64,000 nt of DNA, taken from contig OY741282.1 of NCBI GenBank assembly GCA_963514095.1, positions 13,788,347 to 13,852,346 on the forward strand, given 5' to 3'. The notes under the pieces were generated by a model. That model saw only the letters and a list, made by a program, of their open reading frames with translations, made no database searches and was not told the DNA's origin. Every line of letters begins with the position of its first letter. Position 1 is the first letter of the stretch. Position numbers and translations under genes: made by a program. This DNA is from Eutrigla gurnardus. Its lineage: Eukaryota > Chordata > Actinopteri > Perciformes > Triglidae. This document shows positions 12,742 through 25,225 of the stretch, in pieces.

Positions 12742-14536
12742 TTGGATGGAGAATTTTCTCAGTTTTGCTGAAATAGAATATTCTAGATATTTTTCTAGAC
12801 TTTTTTGGGGGTGATTTTTTATTATTATTATTTTTGTTCATTTATTCAATGAACTGTGCATGCTGCTTTAAAAAAGCATCACCCTTGCTCATTAACCAAT
12901 CATAAATATTATTACCTTGTCACTATGTGAGTCACTTCAATGTCACAAATGCATCATTTACATGGATGCTACATCTCTCATGTTTGACTCTCAATGCAGC
13001 TACATGAAGATTTCGTTTAAGAAGCCTAACTGCAAATTCAAATTCAAATGTTCGTGATGTTCTGCTGGTTTGGGGGGGGTTGGCTGAATAAGCACTGGAA
13101 CTTTCCAGCATTTCTTTTCCTTTTTATTTATTTTTTGTCTGTGTTGTTTTCTCAGTATTGCAATGCATCACTTGACATTACCCAAGCAAGTTTGAGCTGC
13201 AGCGCATCAGCTGAAAGCAATTTGGTCCAGAGTGCAGCTGCCAGGCGGATAAGACTTTCCTTCTTTCGTTTACTTTGAAATGTTCCTTTTTTTTTTTTCC
13301 AACATCCAAAATACACAAGGCAGCCAAATTGCTGACATGTGTGAGAGGGGCAGCGAGACTCCTGCATTCTTTCATGCCCCACTATGCAAAACTCCACATT
13401 GTTTATTTAAAGAACACTGAACACTTTAGCACTATTAAGAAACATGTCATATAGTAAACTAAAGGTTTCCTCTCAGGAAAAATCCCTGTCAGTTTATTTT
13501 TCTTTTGCAAAACGTTATTTTAGTTTTGACTCACAAACTGCCTGCATTCACAACGAAGCAACAGTGTTGCAGCGCGGGGCACGCTAACACGCTTGGTAAA
13601 CCTGGAAGTGGTGTGATTATGTGTGTTGAGGCGTGGACGTGTGACACAGGAGGACTGGACTGTCTCTTTCTCACCACCTTACAGTGACCCAAACGAGACA
13701 AACGCTGCAGAGCCAACCGGGAGGGAAACCCCGGATTCCTTTATTTCTGCTTGGCTTATTGGCTAAATTTAAATTAAATTCACACGATTCAAATACATTC
13801 AAAATAAACTGCCTCTGAAAGGATGTGTTCATCGAGCAAAGATGAAAAAAAAAAAAGATTCACTACACCTACAGCAATGAAATTTCGTTCTCCGCCTACG
13901 GCTTGTTGTGGACTGCAGGCAATTAGAGAACAGCGTGCTTTTAATACATGATGGGGTTGAGAGCAAAATGAAAGATGACAAGTGAGGACCAAACTCTGAC
14001 ACGCCGTGATCCGAGTGGAAAGAAAATAGCAAGGCAGAAGGGATGTAAGGTCTGAGAGACACAGACAAGGAAAAAAAGGGCAAAAAGACTTGACGTGTAG
14101 CCTAAACCTGGGATGACAGCCAGAAGACAGGCTGTGCGTCAGCGTATAGGCGAGGCGGTGGGTGGGAGAAGGGCGTGGAGGGAGAGAGAGAGAGGGAGAG
14201 AGAGACCATTGTGACTGATAGCCCACCGGGGCCTCGGAGCGGCCCGACGCCGGGGAACAGCTAACCTACCTTGACATGCGTAGGAAACCCAAGACCCTCT
14301 GAGCCCTCTGTCAGATAGGAGCCACCCAGTGGAGCCCTGCCACAACTGTGTAGCCCGAGCCCCTATGTGTCCTCTTTAACTAGCTTTGTTTAGATGAGCG
14401 CACGGCCGAGGAATGCTTCAGTATACCTTGCAGAAACCGCAAGCACAACAGCATTAGGGCGACATCGGCTTCCCAGTGCATGGGAATAAGTCAACTCTGG
14501 CTACTAGAGGGGTTTTAACTGGCTGGAGTCCAATGT

Positions 14537-14540
<4 letters not shown>
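12740..14540. other. Intergenic, no gene seen
   Basis: Ordinary intergenic DNA with T-rich and AT-rich stretches and a (GA)-rich patch at 14180-14205. Frames on both strands lack domains or plausible splice structure. Confidence 0.6.

Positions 14541-14613
<73 letters not shown>
14541..14613. repeat. (GT)n microsatellite
   Basis: About 36 GT units. Confidence 0.95.
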
Positions 14614-14618
<5 letters not shown>

Positions 14619-15366
14619 ACGTCAGCTGGTCTGGGCGCTACGAATGCTGGATGTATATGCAGTAAAAGTGCCTTTGATGCTGCTGTGCTGTCAGAGAGAT
14701 GAGGGTCGACAGGAGTAAAGTGACTCCTCACTCCTCAGTAGAGTGGACCGGAGAGTCGAGACTTGGACTCGCCAGAGATGATTTGATCCAAGACATAAAA
14801 TCAAAAACACTTGCTGTGTAAAAGAGCAGAAGGTCAAAGCACAGGTGTAATATTAAAAATAATAGATTTTTGCTGTTCAATGGTTGGTAGAGCCATTGTT
14901 ACACCTGTGCATTTTCCAGGTATGACAAGTCAAAATGTCTGTCAAAAACCTTAAATCTATCTTAACTACCTTTTTTTTTAAATGTTTTATTCAAATGGAT
15001 GAATGCACTTCACTCCATAAATAAATCAAAGCAAAGAATAAGTGAAGGGCGGATGTCCATATACAATCCAATTGGACTAGCTTCAACCTATTTGGCTGAC
15101 AAGAAGAGTGAGACGTAGATGGGGGTTTTTTTTCTGAGGGAGAACACTGAAACGCAGTCTGCCATAAAGCAAATGACGACAGTGCGAAGGAGAGGAGAGG
15201 GAAGAAAAAGGATTGGATGTTGGCACGCAGGGAAAGGCAGTCTGCGGTAGACTTGTAAATAGCCGGAGGGACAGAGGGATGGAGGAATGGAGCTATCAGC
15301 AGAGAAGTGATGAAGGTCTGGGATCAGGCCAAGATAAACACAGGCCGGCCCAGAAGGAGCTGCAGC

Positions 15367-15391
15367 GCACACACACACACACACACACAAA

Positions 15392-15428
<37 letters not shown>
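15367..15428. repeat. (CA)n microsatellite, interrupted
   Basis: About 30 CA units with one AACCA interruption near 15389. Confidence 0.94.
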
Positions 15429-15430
<2 letters not shown>

Positions 15431-15810
15431 AATGTTACTCACACATACATGTGCAAATGCACAAACATACCAACACTTAAGGCTGCGAGGAGCACTCCAT
15501 ACTCCTCATATATACACACAGAACAAACACAAATAGTGTTTATATTACTGTACGGCTCCCAGACCACAACTTCTAGAGTGTTAATCTGCGTGACAACAGC
15601 CCGAGCTGTCATTTAGACATCTCGTTCCATCACACACTTCACATTAGTCCATTTGCTAAGGTACCGCAGAATAAACACGCAGAGAAATGAAACGACTTGG
15701 GGTTTTTTAGTTCTAAACACATGGAATAAGCAGAGTTAGCTGAGCCCTCAGGAAATCCCTCTTAATGTCTTGGGGGAGTCATTGAAACTTACCCTTAATG
15801 TCACAATGTC

Positions 15811-16560
15811 GGGGGCCAAATGCAGAAACTAGCAGTGAGGCCAGGGAGCCGAATAGATGGACGAGCAGGCGGGGAGAGCGCCTCTGGAGGACAGTGTTGG
15901 AGGCAGGGCGGCTCTGGAGAACGAACCCCTCTGGAGGCCGATGTCGATGGCTGATCCCAAATAAAAGCCAGCGTGGATACTTGAGATGGGGAAATTGGCT
16001 GGCACCAGAAGATACAGCTCTGGCATGAGGCAGGCTGCTGCACTGGATGCAGACTCAGGACCCCAGGAGAGTGGACCGGATTGGAGGCTGGTAGCTAGCA
16101 GGCTGAGATGTAGGAGTGAAATGAAGTCCTCTGCCCATTCTTGCCTCACCCGAGGCTGAGAAGATACCTTTTCCACATTCCTGGAGGCATATCTCCAGTC
16201 ATTCCGCAGGCACCAGAGGGTATATGTGACCTCATAAAAAGGTCCTGCTGGGTCCATGATGGCCAGGTTCAGTTCAACAGAGGAGCCAAATGCAGAAACG
16301 AGGCCGGCAGGTTAAATTAAACATAAGGCGAGCAGATACACAAGGTGAGCAGGGTGATTAGACACAGGTGGAACAAACGAGGGCGGGGCAAATAATTACA
16401 AAGGTGAGAAAGTCATAAAGACAGGATGTAAAACAAGACAAGACACAAGAGGAGAGGACTTTCAAACTAAAACAGGAAACAAACTATAAGAAAAAACATA
16501 TGACCATGACATACTATGAGAAAACACTTTTACTTTGTAAATATCATAAATTCAACAGAG
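15811..16560. repeat. Probable dispersed repeat block
   Basis: The 15-mer GCCAAATGCAGAAAC occurs as a direct repeat at 15815-15829 and 16285-16299. Between them are degenerate CTCTGGAGG-type units (15880-15945). After the second copy comes a purine-rich stretch (GGTGGAACAAACGAGGGCGG, ACAGGAAACAAAC) of a kind I recall from dispersed fish repeats. There is no coding capacity. The borders and family are uncertain; a repeat-library search would settle them. Confidence 0.45.
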
Positions 16561-16931
16561 ATATCAACTTTTCTGTAGATGTTATCACAATTCCGTGGGA
16601 AGATATGTCTAACTACCATTAATGTGTTTGCATGTGTCTTTTTCCGCATTTGTCCAAGTGTGTCTTCGTGTAGACGTGTCAGTGTGCTTCGCCGCTCGGT
16701 GTGTGACCGAGCTTCATTAGTGTGCTGTGAAGCGAGAGCTCTCCTGCTCCGTCTTGTCTTTGAAAAACCAACACCTCGAGTGAAACCTTAACATTTGCTA
16801 AAATGTTATCTTAAGCGCTGCATTGCGAGGCGTTCGGCAAAACTGCGGCGTGAAAGAGTGGCGGTGAAGCGTGTCTGCTGGAATGCAAAACACAGGTTCT
16901 TGGTCATCGCTCTGTCACCACACAGATATAA

Positions 16932-16935
<4 letters not shown>

Positions 16936-16967
<32 letters not shown>
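16936..16967. repeat. (GT)n microsatellite
   Basis: Sixteen TG units. Confidence 0.93.
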
Positions 16968-16968
<1 letters not shown>

Positions 16969-19311
16969 TTTTTTGCTATGTGAACATGTTGTTAGTGTGA
17001 AGCAGGATTATTGATGAAGAGAATCCATCCTCAACAAAGATGAGTTAATATCGAGGTTATTGAAAGAAGTAATCTGTATTTTTTTTATAACAATAGATGA
17101 CGGTATATATAGTACCACAGGGGTCACTCATAGTGCCCCTGCAGATATTTATGACCCAAAGTAAGTTTTCTTCGCTGTATAATCACCTGAAAATAAAAAT
17201 GTTTGTGTTTTCGTTGACAGAATGATGTGTTTATATCGACATACGGCCGTCTTTAGTAGCTCAGAACAGACATACTGACTCTACTATAATGGCTGTTTTG
17301 CTTCTACGTACTTGGCACTTTGGAGAAGTTTCAGTTGGTTGCAACCTGCGACCTCACCTCTCGATGCCTCTAAATCCTACACAAGGCTCCTTTAAATGAT
17401 TCCATAAATATTCCCCTTAAATGTGATATTTACAATATACCTCTATTATTATTAGATAACAATGTTCAGTCTCACGTAAATGTGCCTTCTCTGAAAGCCC
17501 AAATATTAAAAACAACAATGTTTGCTGTGTGAGCGAGTACATGTGCATGCGTGTTTACCCTTTTGAAACGCACAGATTATTAATCTCCATGAGTGGTGGC
17601 CGTGCTCGTGTTGTTTTATACATAGTGCAACCTGCATGGCAGTTCAAAGCCACCCTGTGCAGTATGACGGGATGAGAGAAAACATAAAAGCAGCACTCAG
17701 CCACATGTAGTCTGAAGATCACAGAGCCAAATGGCAAAGTAGACGCACCGACATAAACAAATCAAACACATTTTAGAGTTTGGGGAACGAAGCGCGCCCA
17801 CATGTAGGGGCTCTTAAGGGCACGGATGAAAAGTGTACCATGGTGTTGGATGGTAATAAAGTAATGCATTTCTTATTTATTCTATCTTCTTCTGTCTTTA
17901 TTGAAATATATGCATTTATCACACATTTCCTCTGGGAAATAAACAATATAGATGTTGAACATTAGAAATTAGTTCCTCAGCACAGGTGAACTGATAGAAA
18001 AGGAACAAAAAAAAAAAAGAGTACGTACCCGCTATGACTGCTGATGCTCATCACCACCTCAAATATCACTTTTATTATGTCGAACCCGTCGGCGAACAAT
18101 GGGAATATTGACAGTCGTGTGTTATGAACAAGCCGGGTTGTTTGAGTATTTTAGCGCGTTGGGGCTCCCAGGCGGGCTGTCGCTTTGTGAGAGCGCTGTA
18201 TTGTATTTCTTTCCTGTGCCAGAGCCCGTTTCCTGTGGCGGTGCCGTGTCAAACGATGACCCTCCGCTTCCTGCAAGTCGCATGGAGACGGGCCTGCCAC
18301 GAGCCCCGGGGCCTCTCCGCCAGCCACTGAACAACCTCTGAGACCCCCACTCCGTCTGTCTGCTTTCAAGTCATTACCCACCTTGACCCTTTAGTTGGAT
18401 CTCACTTTACCTTCCCCCCTCGTCTCGTTTCCCTTGATTCTTTACGTCCTTCTTCTTTTTAACTTTTCTATTTTCTTCCACTACTTGACTATTTTCATAT
18501 TTGCTCCCTGTCCGTCCTCGCCCCCTTCTCCTCCATGTTTCCCTCCGTCCACACCTCCTTTTCCTCTTTGCATCCCTTCTTCCCTCCTCCCTTTGTCCCA
18601 CCGTCCAGGTCACAAGAGGGTCTGTCAGGCGTTTCCTGTGCACGCCGCAGGTCCAGACCACACCTTGCGAGGGGATTTCTGCCCCGGAGAAACAAGGAGA
18701 CGTGCACACTCACGTCTGCGTAGGCACGCGGAGCTACTGTACACACCAAAACTATATTTGTTGTTTTTGGTAATGCGCTGTGCATATGTTGAAATGCTTT
18801 CTGTGGGATAAAAAGAAAAGTTGTGGGAAAAAATGTTGAAGACATACGGTACGGAAAACCCTTTCAACGGGAATTATATCAACACTCCATCTAGAATAAG
18901 CAAAAAAAAAAATGAGAAAAGCTCAAAGTTTATTTTTACATATTCCGAATAAAATCACAGTGACCGACAGCAAATAGCCGTCGACCTCTCGGAGCAAGAA
19001 GTCAAGTCTCTGTGTTTTTGTGCACTGAAACAATATGTTTTTACATCATGTGCAAACACCCCCGGGCCACATCTCCGCTTTTTGAGTATGAGAAAGCTGT
19101 CAAATCCTACATTACTACTGGTCCCCGAAGAAATCAACCACATGGCACATGGGTTAACGCTGGCTGACATTTGTAGCGGAGCAAATCAAATCATGCCTAC
19201 TGCTGGTATAGTTTTTAAACAGCTCGTGTGTACGCAGGAACAAAATCTGAGCTTTCATGGTAACGTACACTTTAACTTTGATCTTGAACAGCGTCCTGGT
19301 GGTACGTGAGT

Positions 19312-19315
<4 letters not shown>
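16968..19315. other. Intergenic, no gene seen
   Basis: Open frames at 18099-18867 on both strands overlap one another and look like by-products of C/T-rich sequence. No known domain or exon was recognised. Confidence 0.6.
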
Positions 19316-19360
<45 letters not shown>

Positions 19361-19472
19361 GGCATGGTGCACCATGCTCCATAGGCCCGGCGTGACTTTG
19401 AATTGGTTTCTCATCTCCTTCGATTCAAGGTCACTAGCGCACACACACACGTATACACACACACACACACAC
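19316..19472. repeat. (GT)n and (CA)n pair
   Basis: About 22 GT units at 19316-19359 and an interrupted (CA)n tract at 19441-19472. The two are in inverted sense and separated by about 80 bp of unique DNA. Confidence 0.92.
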
Positions 19473-19867
19473 GTGCCGGCAGCAATAACACACGTTGCTG
19501 TAGATCTCTCTGAAACGACTCCTGTAGTCTTGTTCCAGTCCAGGTCAGAGGCAGGAAGTGAGCTAGGAGAAAAGGAGGAAGCTGAAGCAGCTCTCTCTGG
19601 CTGCAGGTAGTGACCCTGAACCTTGACCTCCAACCTCACCCTCCATCAGTCTGACAATACACACTCTGACAAAACACAGATGTGCAAACAAGAGGCGGTT
19701 GCCTACAATTTGCAGATATTGAAGGAACCGTGTCTGGCAGCATAAAGGGTCGAAATAGTTGACCTTTCCGATGTTTAAAACCGTATAAATCCTTTTCACT
19801 GTTTTAAGGCAACCGAGTATTTAATGGATCAATTTAGGCATTAAAGTCGAGAGTTATAATGTATATT

Positions 19868-19873
19868 TTTATT
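19868..19873 (-). other. Candidate poly(A) signal for ndufa8
   Basis: TTTATT on the + strand reads AATAAA on the - strand, about 320 bases past the ndufa8 stop. It would give a short 3' UTR containing the MITE-like element. No transcript evidence. Confidence 0.4.
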
Positions 19874-20040
19874 ATTTGACAACAATAACAGCATGTTGCA
19901 TTTGTTCACTCGTTACATTTACAGAGGTGGTGAGGAAATGTGGATTAATGGACTTTGCTCACACAACCATCCATGTTTCCTTCCTTTATCGAACTGTTTG
20001 ATGATGCTGGAGGTACAGCTGATGAAGAGACTTTTAGAAC

Positions 20041-20163
20041 ATGAGCCCTGTCCAAAACCAAAGTGCAGACCTTGCACCTTTAAAAAAGGTGCCAAAACCT
20101 TTTGAAGTATCGCTGATGTATCAATGATCACACGTAGTCTGGATGTTTTTGGACAGGGCCCAT
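20041..20163. mobile_element. MITE-like element with 17-bp inverted ends
   Basis: The left end ATGAGCCCTGTCCAAAA (20041-20057) and the reverse complement of the right end (20147-20163) agree at 16 of 17 bases. The total length of 123 bp with no coding capacity fits a non-autonomous DNA transposon. An internal hairpin, GCACCTTT with its complement AAAGGTGC, lies near 20074-20094. A CAT or TA-type target duplication is possible but not clear. It starts 30 bp past the ndufa8 stop codon, so it probably lies in that gene's 3' UTR. Confidence 0.6.
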
Positions 20164-20193
20164 GGCTTTGGAAAGTGACTTTCTGGAGTTGCC

Positions 20194-23100
20194 TCACCAG
20201 CTCCAGAAGAATAATCTGCTGCCATGTTTGGAAGGCTCCAGTTTACCCTCGATGGCTGGGTTGGCCTCAGGACGTGGTCTAGAATGGTAGGGGTTCTCAG
20301 GGAGGGCACGCTGGGTATCCACTTTGGTCACCTACGGAAAGAAAAGGAACATGCATTGCATGCCGTGACTCGTCAGACATACATTTGTGCAAAACACATA
20401 ACAGTGTCTCGTCCATGAGGACTTTTTGGTGGACATGCTCAGGTTTAGTGATGCAAAAAAAGGCTTGATTCATCTTCAAATTGTGAGTAATAACTGACTT
20501 GAAACCAGTGAGCAGTAGATCACAAAAGTTAGATTGTATAATAAAATAATGATAGCTGATCATCAATGAGACATATCGGCCGATACAGATATTGTTGTTT
20601 GTCGTTTTGGTTCCGCTGTGGTTATTTTATTATCTCACGAAGCTCTTCCCTTAAATCATGATTTACATCCTCTTGGCTCGTGTTTATCCACTTCATCTCT
20701 CCTGCTTATTCCTTCCTTGTCACTTTCTGTGTAACGTCTGGGTCGGGTCTGTCTTGCCTCGACTCTCTCCCTCTGTTCCTGCAGGCTCTTGTCTTTCTCC
20801 AACACTGGAAATCTCCAAACTAACTCACTCTCTTTCAACCCCTTTGCAAATTTAGTTTATCTCAAACACAAAGTTGTTTCATTTGTTATATAACTCAGCA
20901 ACCAGAGAAAAGCAGCCAGTGAGAGGACAGGCAACATGGACGTTTTTCAAAGTGATCTGTTATTTTGTCTCACACTGCAGGTGAAAAAAGAAACTTGATT
21001 ATAACCATTTACATGCTCCCAGATTTGTCCATGTGTCTTTTCAGACGACAGAAATAAGAGTCCAAAAAGCTATTGTCAGTTTTTGGTTAAGATTGCTGCA
21101 ACCAAATTAGTGGTCGCCATCATGTTATGCAAGCCCCTTAAAAGTGGCAATTTTAAGAAAAGAAAAACCAAAGCAACATAAAATGCATGATTTGCCTGCT
21201 CTTTATAGCGGATTGATGATACTATAGCTGAATGAGACTAGAACGCAGATGCAATCAGAGCCTGTTGCACAGCCCATAATCAGCCACAATAGAGCCGATG
21301 AACCAAGCTGCTCACATTGGGTGCTTCTCAATATGCTAACGTGTGTTCTCGATTCCTTTCTTGGCCTCCAAATTAATGTCAATCCTGCATATGACTCACC
21401 TTAGACAGGTCCCCCAGATCGGGTCTCTGCCATCCCAGCTTATCAAGGACGCAGCCGTCGAAGGCTTGCTGCTGCTTACGGCATTGGCGCAGTTCCGCCA
21501 AGTTTGAATAATCCAGGCAGGTCCAGTACTCCGTGAAAGACTCGGCACAGTTTCCCTTGATTTGCCTACAAGGGAGAGAGCAAACACAAATTTTAATCAG
21601 AATCAAATATGCAAGAAAATATTGCATGAGCTAGAACTTTTCCCCTCAACAAGGGTTATTTATATTATGTTTAAAAAGATATCGTGACAAACACGATATT
21701 TGAAAATATATTGTATAAGAGTTGAGAAGATTTGTGAATAAACGTCCTGCGTGCCTGAACTGCTCATATTCAAAATTCCTACTCAACCATGTAAAAAAAA
21801 AAGTTTCCAAAACAAGCATTGTGGCTGACAGCTGCCAGAAAGACCTAAGAATCAAACCAGGTCCCGAGTGCAATTACAGCTTTTCTCAAATCTTTCCTCA
21901 TTATAATAATTACAGGTAATGCTCTTTCACAACTCTCAAGTTATCTTTGGGGGTCAGAGTGTTGGTTGTTTGTTTCGCACCAAAGGGACAATCTGTTTCA
22001 GACAGACATACACACAAAAGCACCTTAGTTGCTTGCTTAGTTAACAGCGGGGTATAACCAAGGCTTTGTCTAAACTTTTAGTAAACACAGACACAGCAGT
22101 TAAGAGTGAAAAACCCCAGACCACGTCCCCAAATAGCTCCCAAGGGCAGTTTAACAGACACAATAAACTCTGAACTTCAGTTTTAAAAATGAACAACCCT
22201 TTTCTACAGGTCATTGTTTAAAAAAAATAGCACAGATAAATTACATAAAGGTGTTCCCTACATCATACTTTAGTCACCACCAGTTGATTTATTTTTTTTC
22301 CCATTTCAAAACAAGCATTTATTGAGAGGCTGAATCTTAAAAAACAGGAAAATATTTTTTTATTAAATCAAAATATACTATAAATATTTATAATATATAC
22401 AATAAAAAGCAAAGTGAAAATAATAACTTACAAAAAGCTGTGCAGGAATAAATACTGACTCTATAAAATAAAACAAATGATCCAAAGCTGTAGGATAAGG
22501 ACTATGACACGGTACACTACACAATGGAAAATAAATGTTGGCAACATCCCAGGAAAGTTATTGAGAGTTTGACCAAACATGGTGCGGCTATTTTAGTTTC
22601 CTTGGTGGCATGGAGTATAAACGCACATAAAAAGTGCAAGAGTATGTCCTTACCATCAAACCCTCATACAATAAGTTTGACCCATAGCCTAAGTATTCAT
22701 TTTACTTTTTTTTTTCTTTTTAAGAAGTTATACTCAACGCTAGTCTTTTTCTGTAAATTCTGTTTTCTCACCTCCAAATCAGATTATGAACTGACCAGAA
22801 CATAATTACACTTGTCCAGGGAAGACTGGTATCTGCATCTACATCCAACTTCTGCCAAAGTTCAATAGAATTACAGCTTATTAATCGGACACGTTACAGG
22901 ATGTGAACTGTAAACTTAACATCTGTAACCCCTGGAAGAACAACTGTCCAACAGCATTATTTGCAACCTCAGATCTCATTTTCTACCCACATGTCAATCA
23001 CAGAGGGGGAAAAAATGCAAAAACTCTTGACTGCAAATCTCTTTTGACCAAGGTTTCCAATTAACTCTCCAACTCTGCACCCTCCAGCTGGCTCCAGAGT

Positions 23101-24741
23101 TCAACCACATCTTCAATCACTCGCTGACCTGACGTTTTGGCCACTGTGGTAGCCTTTTTCACAATATATACACTCTTCCCTTATCATTAGGTTTCTCGTC
23201 TATTCACTGTTACCTACATGTCTGATGAATTAACTATTTATACTAAACCTCTGGAAGAAACACATAATGTGTGAACCTTCTGAATGTTTCATACATCGTG
23301 TCTAATATGTATACCAGGAGTATTTGGTGCCGAAAAGATTGAAAACCCTCATTGCAAGTTACCTGAAAAAGTTGAGTGCGCACTCGTTGACTTTCCTCCC
23401 TTCTTCTAGACACTTTCTGGGGTCCTTTTCTTCCCAGCGACAGAGCATGAACTCCTTGTTGGGTTTGTCACATTGGGAGCCATAATGGTGGGCAGCAGCC
23501 TTCAGCACTGCAGATGAGACATTGATCTGGACAGAAAAACGATAGTTGTTTACCAATAAGTAGATAAACTAAGACTTTTTCATTGTGAGACAGGAATATT
23601 TTGTGGATGCTGGCACTTGTTGGTATTGATGACCTAATTAAGAGAGCTGAAAGAATGTGTTTGATCAAATATCAGAGATCAAATTTATAATCATGCAGTG
23701 CAGAGACACAATCACTACATGGGAAGCCTAACTGGGAGCTAATGGCAAGGCTAGTTCTAATTGTAAAAAGGACACCTTCAAGCACTCTTCAGTTGTTGTT
23801 TTCAGCCTACATGTTGTATTTATTTACTAAAGTTGTGCATTAAAAAAAGAAAAGAAGAATAGACTTGATTTGAAATGCAGTCATATATTCTAATTCAACA
23901 AATAAAATAAAATGAACTAAATTCAGCAAATATCAAGTCACAGTCCTATGTAGCACTAGCTATGTATGCCCAGTTTTTTTAAATTCATGTTAATGTGTGA
24001 ATACAATTATGTATATTCAATCAAATCTAATTATCTTTATAAGAAAAGAAAAGAAATATTTATGAGGTCAACAGTTGTTAACGAGGTAAAGGCAGTGATC
24101 ATTCCAGTACAATTCTTAAAATATTCAACAAATGATTTAATTTAAAAGAAACGTGTACCTGCGTGCATGTTCTTTATTAGATCCCTGATAATGCCATATT
24201 AGTGTTGGAAAAACACAACAAGCTGCTTCTGGATAACACCTGACTTCCAAGGACAAATTCAATGTGCCAAACAACACTGCAACTGACACTTTCACTGTCA
24301 CCACATTTACCTGAAGAGGTAAGGCGCACTTTGAGGAGTGTGAAACAGAGTTAACGATGTCTGGGATTAATAAAATAATTCTATTCTACTCTAAACGTCA
24401 ATTAACTCCTGCATATTGTGGTTCCTCTAACGTCCGTTGCCACGGTGGGTATCTTAAAGATGCCGGAACATTCACCATTTTAAGTTGCATTCAGAAATAT
24501 TTGCTGGTGGATTTATTATCAAACTGAATTAGGGAACTAACTTTCAGCATTGTAAAGGCAGGTAACGTCAGTGAGCTACTGAGCATTATGTTGAACCCTA
24601 CAGCAGCTAGGGTCGGCTAGCGGCTAGCTAGCTAGCATGTTCTGTCTTACTATGATTTGCGTTCAAGCTAAACAAATAACCGCTGCTCACCTCATCCACC
24701 TTCAGCTCCTGCAGCGAGGGGACGTCCAGCTGCGTGGGCAT
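20194..24741 (-). CDS. ndufa8: NADH dehydrogenase (ubiquinone) 1 alpha subcomplex subunit 8
   Basis: Accessory subunit of mitochondrial complex I, on the intermembrane-space side of the membrane arm. Coding exons on the - strand: 24691-24741, 23363-23526, 21400-21565 and 20194-20331, all with GT-AG borders, 519 nt, 172 aa (human is also 172). The start is MPTQLDVPSLQELKVDE, matching the human N-terminus. Four CX9C half-motifs form two CHCH folds: C36/C46 and C56/C66, C78/C88 and C100/C110. This is the family's disulfide pattern, normally oxidised on import by MIA40. The last exon encodes VTKVDTQRALPENPYHSRPR and ends SRLFFWSW. The gene is head-to-head with morn5, as in human, over a promoter holding an NRF-1-type site. 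Only the first about 15 residues and the C-terminal tail diverge much. Confidence 0.97.
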
Positions 24742-24929
24742 GGCTCTGTGTCTTCACAATAAATCAAGGATCAAATGAAAAACATTCAAGGTCCTCGTCT
24801 AGCTCCAGGACGAGAGACAGACGAGGCCGCGGAGAAGGTCAGTTTGGTTTGCTGCGCCTGCTGCTGCTGTCAGCCGGGAGGCGCGTTCTGATGACGCAGG
24901 CGAGACAGCGACCAACGCCGGAATCACTG

Positions 24930-24939
24930 GCGCATGCGC
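24930..24939. promoter_or_regulatory. NRF-1-type binding site
   Basis: GCGCATGCGC is a perfect palindrome and matches the NRF-1 consensus. It lies 189 bp upstream of the ndufa8 start codon. NRF-1 is known to drive many nuclear respiratory-chain genes, so the placement is functionally sensible. Binding here is inference. Confidence 0.75.
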
Positions 24940-25110
24940 ACTTCATGAGTTTAAGGAAATACTAAACAAAATAACGTGTTTCTCCAGCTTTGGATCGACT
25001 TGTCATATGTTTTGTATATTTTGCTTCAAACTTGTAGAGATGATAACATTGTGACAAACGATCCATTGCTGTTCACGCTGACCACTTTAAGCTGGAGCCT
25101 CTGTTGCAAC

Positions 25111-25124
25111 GTTACCATGGTAAC
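25111..25124. promoter_or_regulatory. RFX X-box upstream of morn5
   Basis: GTTACCATGGTAAC is a perfect inverted repeat of two RFX half-sites and matches the X-box consensus. It sits 101 bp before the morn5 start codon, within the usual range for RFX-controlled ciliary genes. RFX control of morn5 is inferred from this site. Confidence 0.8.
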
Positions 25125-25225
25125 GATAGCAAGGCAATTGTGCTGTCTTGCCCAGTTTTAATTCATGGTTTGTGTGCTTGTTTGTTTATTTTGAGAAGAG
25201 GGTGTGCTAGCAAGTCAATGTCATA

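Larger units (their letters stand above)
24742..25225. promoter_or_regulatory. Bidirectional promoter, ndufa8 / morn5
   Basis: A 484-bp gap separates the two divergent start codons. The ndufa8 side (24750-24940) is CpG-rich (GACGAGGCCGCGGAG, GGAGGCGCGTTCTGATGACG) and holds an NRF-1-type palindrome. The morn5 side holds an X-box. The division of labour between a housekeeping mitochondrial gene and a cilium-related gene is inferred from the motifs. Confidence 0.75.

Noticed and set aside
1..20000. ttll11 exons, expected from human gene order
   Set aside because: No frame resembling a tubulin-tyrosine-ligase domain was recognised; the gene may lie beyond the left edge or elsewhere.
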